14,965 bases of DNA from an uncultured Collinsella sp. (GTDB lineage: Bacteria; Actinomycetota; Coriobacteriia; Coriobacteriales; Coriobacteriaceae), in assembly GCA_900541285.1 (NCBI GenBank), contig UQJA01000044.1, positions 1 through 14,965 of the forward strand. The letters are read 5' to 3'. Shown one piece after another: positions 12,866 through 14,965 of the stretch. Below the pieces are notes generated by a model. That model was given only the letters and a program-made list of their open reading frames with translations, was not told the DNA's origin and did no database searches. Position 1 is the first letter of the stretch, and each line of letters opens with the position of its first letter. Position numbers and translations under genes: made by a program.

Positions 12866-14965
12866 TTAGGCGCCGAGTGCGGTCTTAGCGGCCGCGAGGG
12901 CATCGGCGATACCGGCAGCGTTCTTGCCACCGGCCTGGGCCATGTTGGGACGGCCACCACCGCGACCGTCGACCAGGCCCGCGATCTGCTTGATAACGTT
13001 GCCGGCGTGGAACCCGGCCTTCACGGCGTCATCGGAGCCGGCAGCGAGCAGGGCCGGAGTGCCCTTCTCAGTCACGCTGGCGACGACACAAGCGACAGGG
13101 CCGGCGACCTTCTGGTGCACGGTATCCCATACGTTGCGCAGGTCGGCAGCCTCAAGGCCCTGGAGCTCAGCGACGACGAGCTTGTAGCCGCCGAGCTCGA
13201 CGGCGACCTCGATGGCGCTGGAGATGGCGTCGGAGGAGCCACCGGTCAGAGCCTTCTTGAGCTTATTGGACGTCTCGCGCAGCTCGGCCTGCAGGTTCTC
13301 CACGCGAGCGGGAACCTCATCCACGCGGCACTTGAGCGCAGTAGCAGCGGCGTCAACGAGTGCCAGGCGGTCGGCCATATAGTCGAGGGCACCCTTAGAG
13401 GTCACGGCCTCGATACGGCGGACATTGGAGCCCGTGGAGGACTCGGAAATGATCTTGAACAGGCCGATCTCGGCGGTGTTGGCAGCGTGTGTGCCACCGC
13501 AGAGTTCGCGGGAGAACGGCTGGTCCTCAGCGCCCACGGAGACGACGCGGACGACGTCGCCATACTTCTCGCCAAACAGGGCGACAGCGCCGGCAGCCTT
13601 AGCCTCGTCGATGCCCATGACACGGGTCACGACCGGCTTGGAAGCGAAGATCTGCTGGTTGACCAGGTCCTCGACAGCCTTGAGCTGCTCGGAGGACAGG
13701 GCCTCGAAGTGCGTAAAGTCAAAGCGCAGGTGCTCGGGCGTCACCAGCGAGCCGGCCTGGGAGACGTGCTCGCCCAGGACCTGCTTAAGGGCGGCGTCGA
13801 GCAGGTGCGTGGCGGTGTGGTTGCGGCGCAGGAAGCCACGGCGCTCGGCGTCGAGCGCGGCGGTAACAGCGGCACCGACAGCCAGCGTGCCCTCGGCAAC
13901 GTGCGCGACGTGGGCATACAGGCCGTTGTGGTTCTTGGTGTCGGCAACGGTCAGCGAAACGCCCTCGGCGGAAAGCTCGCCGGCATCGCCCTGCTGGCCA
14001 CCCATCTCGGCATAGAACGGAGTGCGGTCGAGAACGACCTCGACGTCCTCGCCGGCGGCAGCGGACTCGACGGACTCGCCGTTGCGCACGATGGCAACAA
14101 CCTTGGCGCCCTCGATCACATCGTTGTCATAGCCGTCGAACTCAGTCGCGGCGACCTTGTCGGAAAGCTCGACCCAAACGTCGTTGAAGCTGCCCCAGGC
14201 GTCGCCTTTGGCATTGGCGCGGGCGCGGGCCTTCTGGTCCTCCATGCAGGCAGTGAAGCCGTCCATATCGACATCGTGGCCAGCGGTGCCGGCGATCTCG
14301 ACGGTCAGGTCGATGGGGAAACCAAAGGTGTCGTGCAGCTTAAAGGCAACATCGCCCGGAAGCACAGCACCCTCGGCAAGCGCTGCCAGGGCCTCATCCA
14401 GGTAGACGCGACCGTTGTCGAGCGTCGTGGAGAAGCGCTCCTCCTCGGAGGCGACGATACCCTTGACGAGCGCGACGTTCTTGAGCAGCTCAGGATAGGC
14501 CTCGCCCATCTGAGCGTTGACCTCGTCGATAAACTTGGTCAGGAAGGCGCCCTCGATGCCCAGCAAGCGACCGTGGAACACGGCGCGGCGGAGCAGGCGG
14601 CGAAGGACGTACTCGCGACCCTCGTTACCGGGCAGGATGCCGTCAGAGATCATGAAGTCGACGGCACGGGAGTGGTCGGCGATGATGCGAAGAGAACGGC
14701 TGGCGCCGGAGTAATCGTCGGCGTCATAGGTCTTGCCGCTGATCTCCTCGCCCAGCTTGATGAGGTGCTGCATCAGATCGCCGTCGTAGTTAGCAGTCTT
14801 GTGCTGCATGATGGCGGCCATGCGCTCCAGGCCCATGCCCGTATCGAGGTTGCGGTGCGGCAGCTCCGGCATGGAGCCGTCCTCCTGACGGTCGTACTGG
14901 GTAAAGACGAGGTTCCAGAACTCCAGGAAGCGGTCGCAGTCGCAGCCAGGCTTGCAGTCGGGGCT
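12866..14965 (-). CDS. alaS: Alanyl-tRNA synthetase (5' end cut by window edge)
   Basis: AlaRS charges tRNA-Ala. The frame is open to the right edge with 699 codons present; complete bacterial AlaRS has about 870-880 residues, so about 180 N-terminal residues, including class II motifs 1 and 2, lie outside. Visible are the end of the aminoacylation domain (GCDCDRFLEFWNLVF and NLDTGMGLERM), the tRNA-recognition helical domain, the editing domain with zinc ligands in HTATHLL (about 13800-13820) and CGGTHAAN (about 13485-13501), and the C-terminal DHHA1-type domain with GRGGGRPNMAQAGG (about 12926-12968). All look intact. The gene leads the ruvX-mltG-yqeG-aroK-aroB-like transcript, as far as this window shows. 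Confidence 0.97.
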   Translation of the reverse strand, partial: SPDCKPGCDCDRFLEFWNLVFTQYDRQEDGSMPELPHRNLDTGMGLERMAAIMQHKTANYDGDLMQHLIKLGEEISGKTYDADDYSGASRSLRIIADHSRAVDFMISDGILPGNEGREYVLRRLLRRAVFHGRLLGIEGAFLTKFIDEVNAQMGEAYPELLKNVALVKGIVASEEERFSTTLDNGRVYLDEALAALAEGAVLPGDVAFKLHDTFGFPIDLTVEIAGTAGHDVDMDGFTACMEDQKARARANAKGDAWGSFNDVWVELSDKVAATEFDGYDNDVIEGAKVVAIVRNGESVESAAAGEDVEVVLDRTPFYAEMGGQQGDAGELSAEGVSLTVADTKNHNGLYAHVAHVAEGTLAVGAAVTAALDAERRGFLRRNHTATHLLDAALKQVLGEHVSQAGSLVTPEHLRFDFTHFEALSSEQLKAVEDLVNQQIFASKPVVTRVMGIDEAKAAGAVALFGEKYGDVVRVVSVGAEDQPFSRELCGGTHAANTAEIGLFKIISESSTGSNVRRIEAVTSKGALDYMADRLALVDAAATALKCRVDEVPARVENLQAELRETSNKLKKALTGGSSDAISSAIEVAVELGGYKLVVAELQGLEAADLRNVWDTVHQKVAGPVACVVASVTEKGTPALLAAGSDDAVKAGFHAGNVIKQIAGLVDGRGGGRPNMAQAGGKNAAGIADALAAAKTALGA

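Noticed and set aside
1..14965. A new defence system, mobile element, CRISPR array or RNA gene
   Set aside because: Both strands were read for transposase, recombinase, toxin-antitoxin, repeat-spacer, tRNA and rRNA signals. Coding space is filled by recognisable core genes and the gaps are short, so nothing of this kind can be supported.

Overview
The window is about 60% G+C and reads as core chromosome of a Gram-positive actinomycete-type bacterium. The gene order, protein sequences and base composition suggest class Coriobacteriia, most likely a Collinsella-like gut organism. That placement is inference from synteny and remembered family sequences; no search was run. No RNA gene, insertion sequence, CRISPR array, attachment site or origin was seen, and no gene-free stretch exceeds 300 bases. 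The longest is the roughly 270-base divergent regulatory region at 1137-1408.

Region A (1-2266), sugar uptake and its regulator. A fructose-family PTS EIIBC gene on the minus strand, cut by the left edge, is divergent from a MurR/RpiR-type SIS-domain regulator on the plus strand. The space between holds a candidate PTS promoter, several short inverted and direct repeats that are operator candidates, and two GC-rich hairpins in the PTS leader.

Region B (2275-2307) is a perfect 11-bp palindrome between the convergent rpiR and recN genes.

Region C (2326-7423) is one minus-strand housekeeping operon: efp, an Asp23/Gls24 gene, nusB, xseB, tlyA, nadK and recN. A TATAAT box lies upstream of efp. 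Genes overlap or are separated by only 2 to 26 bases. The products cover translation (EF-P), envelope or lipid homeostasis (Asp23), antitermination of rRNA transcription (NusB), nuclease and repair functions (XseB, RecN), rRNA methylation (TlyA) and NADP supply (NadK).

Region D (7584-8714) is a Xaa-Pro aminopeptidase gene with a terminator on each side.

Region E (8847-14965), also minus strand, carries alaS (cut by the right edge), ruvX, mltG, a YqeG-type HAD phosphatase gene, aroK and an aroB-like gene. The order alaS-ruvX-mltG-(aro genes)-pepQ-efp-nusB is the classical actinobacterial arrangement known from Mycobacterium. Here aroE, aroC and aroD/Q are absent from it, and the aroB-like protein has lost the NAD-loop and zinc-ligand residues of dehydroquinate synthase while gaining a cysteine cluster. 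This decayed or repurposed shikimate block is the most interesting biology in the window. The rest is ordinary core genome, and I found no convincing new multi-gene system.
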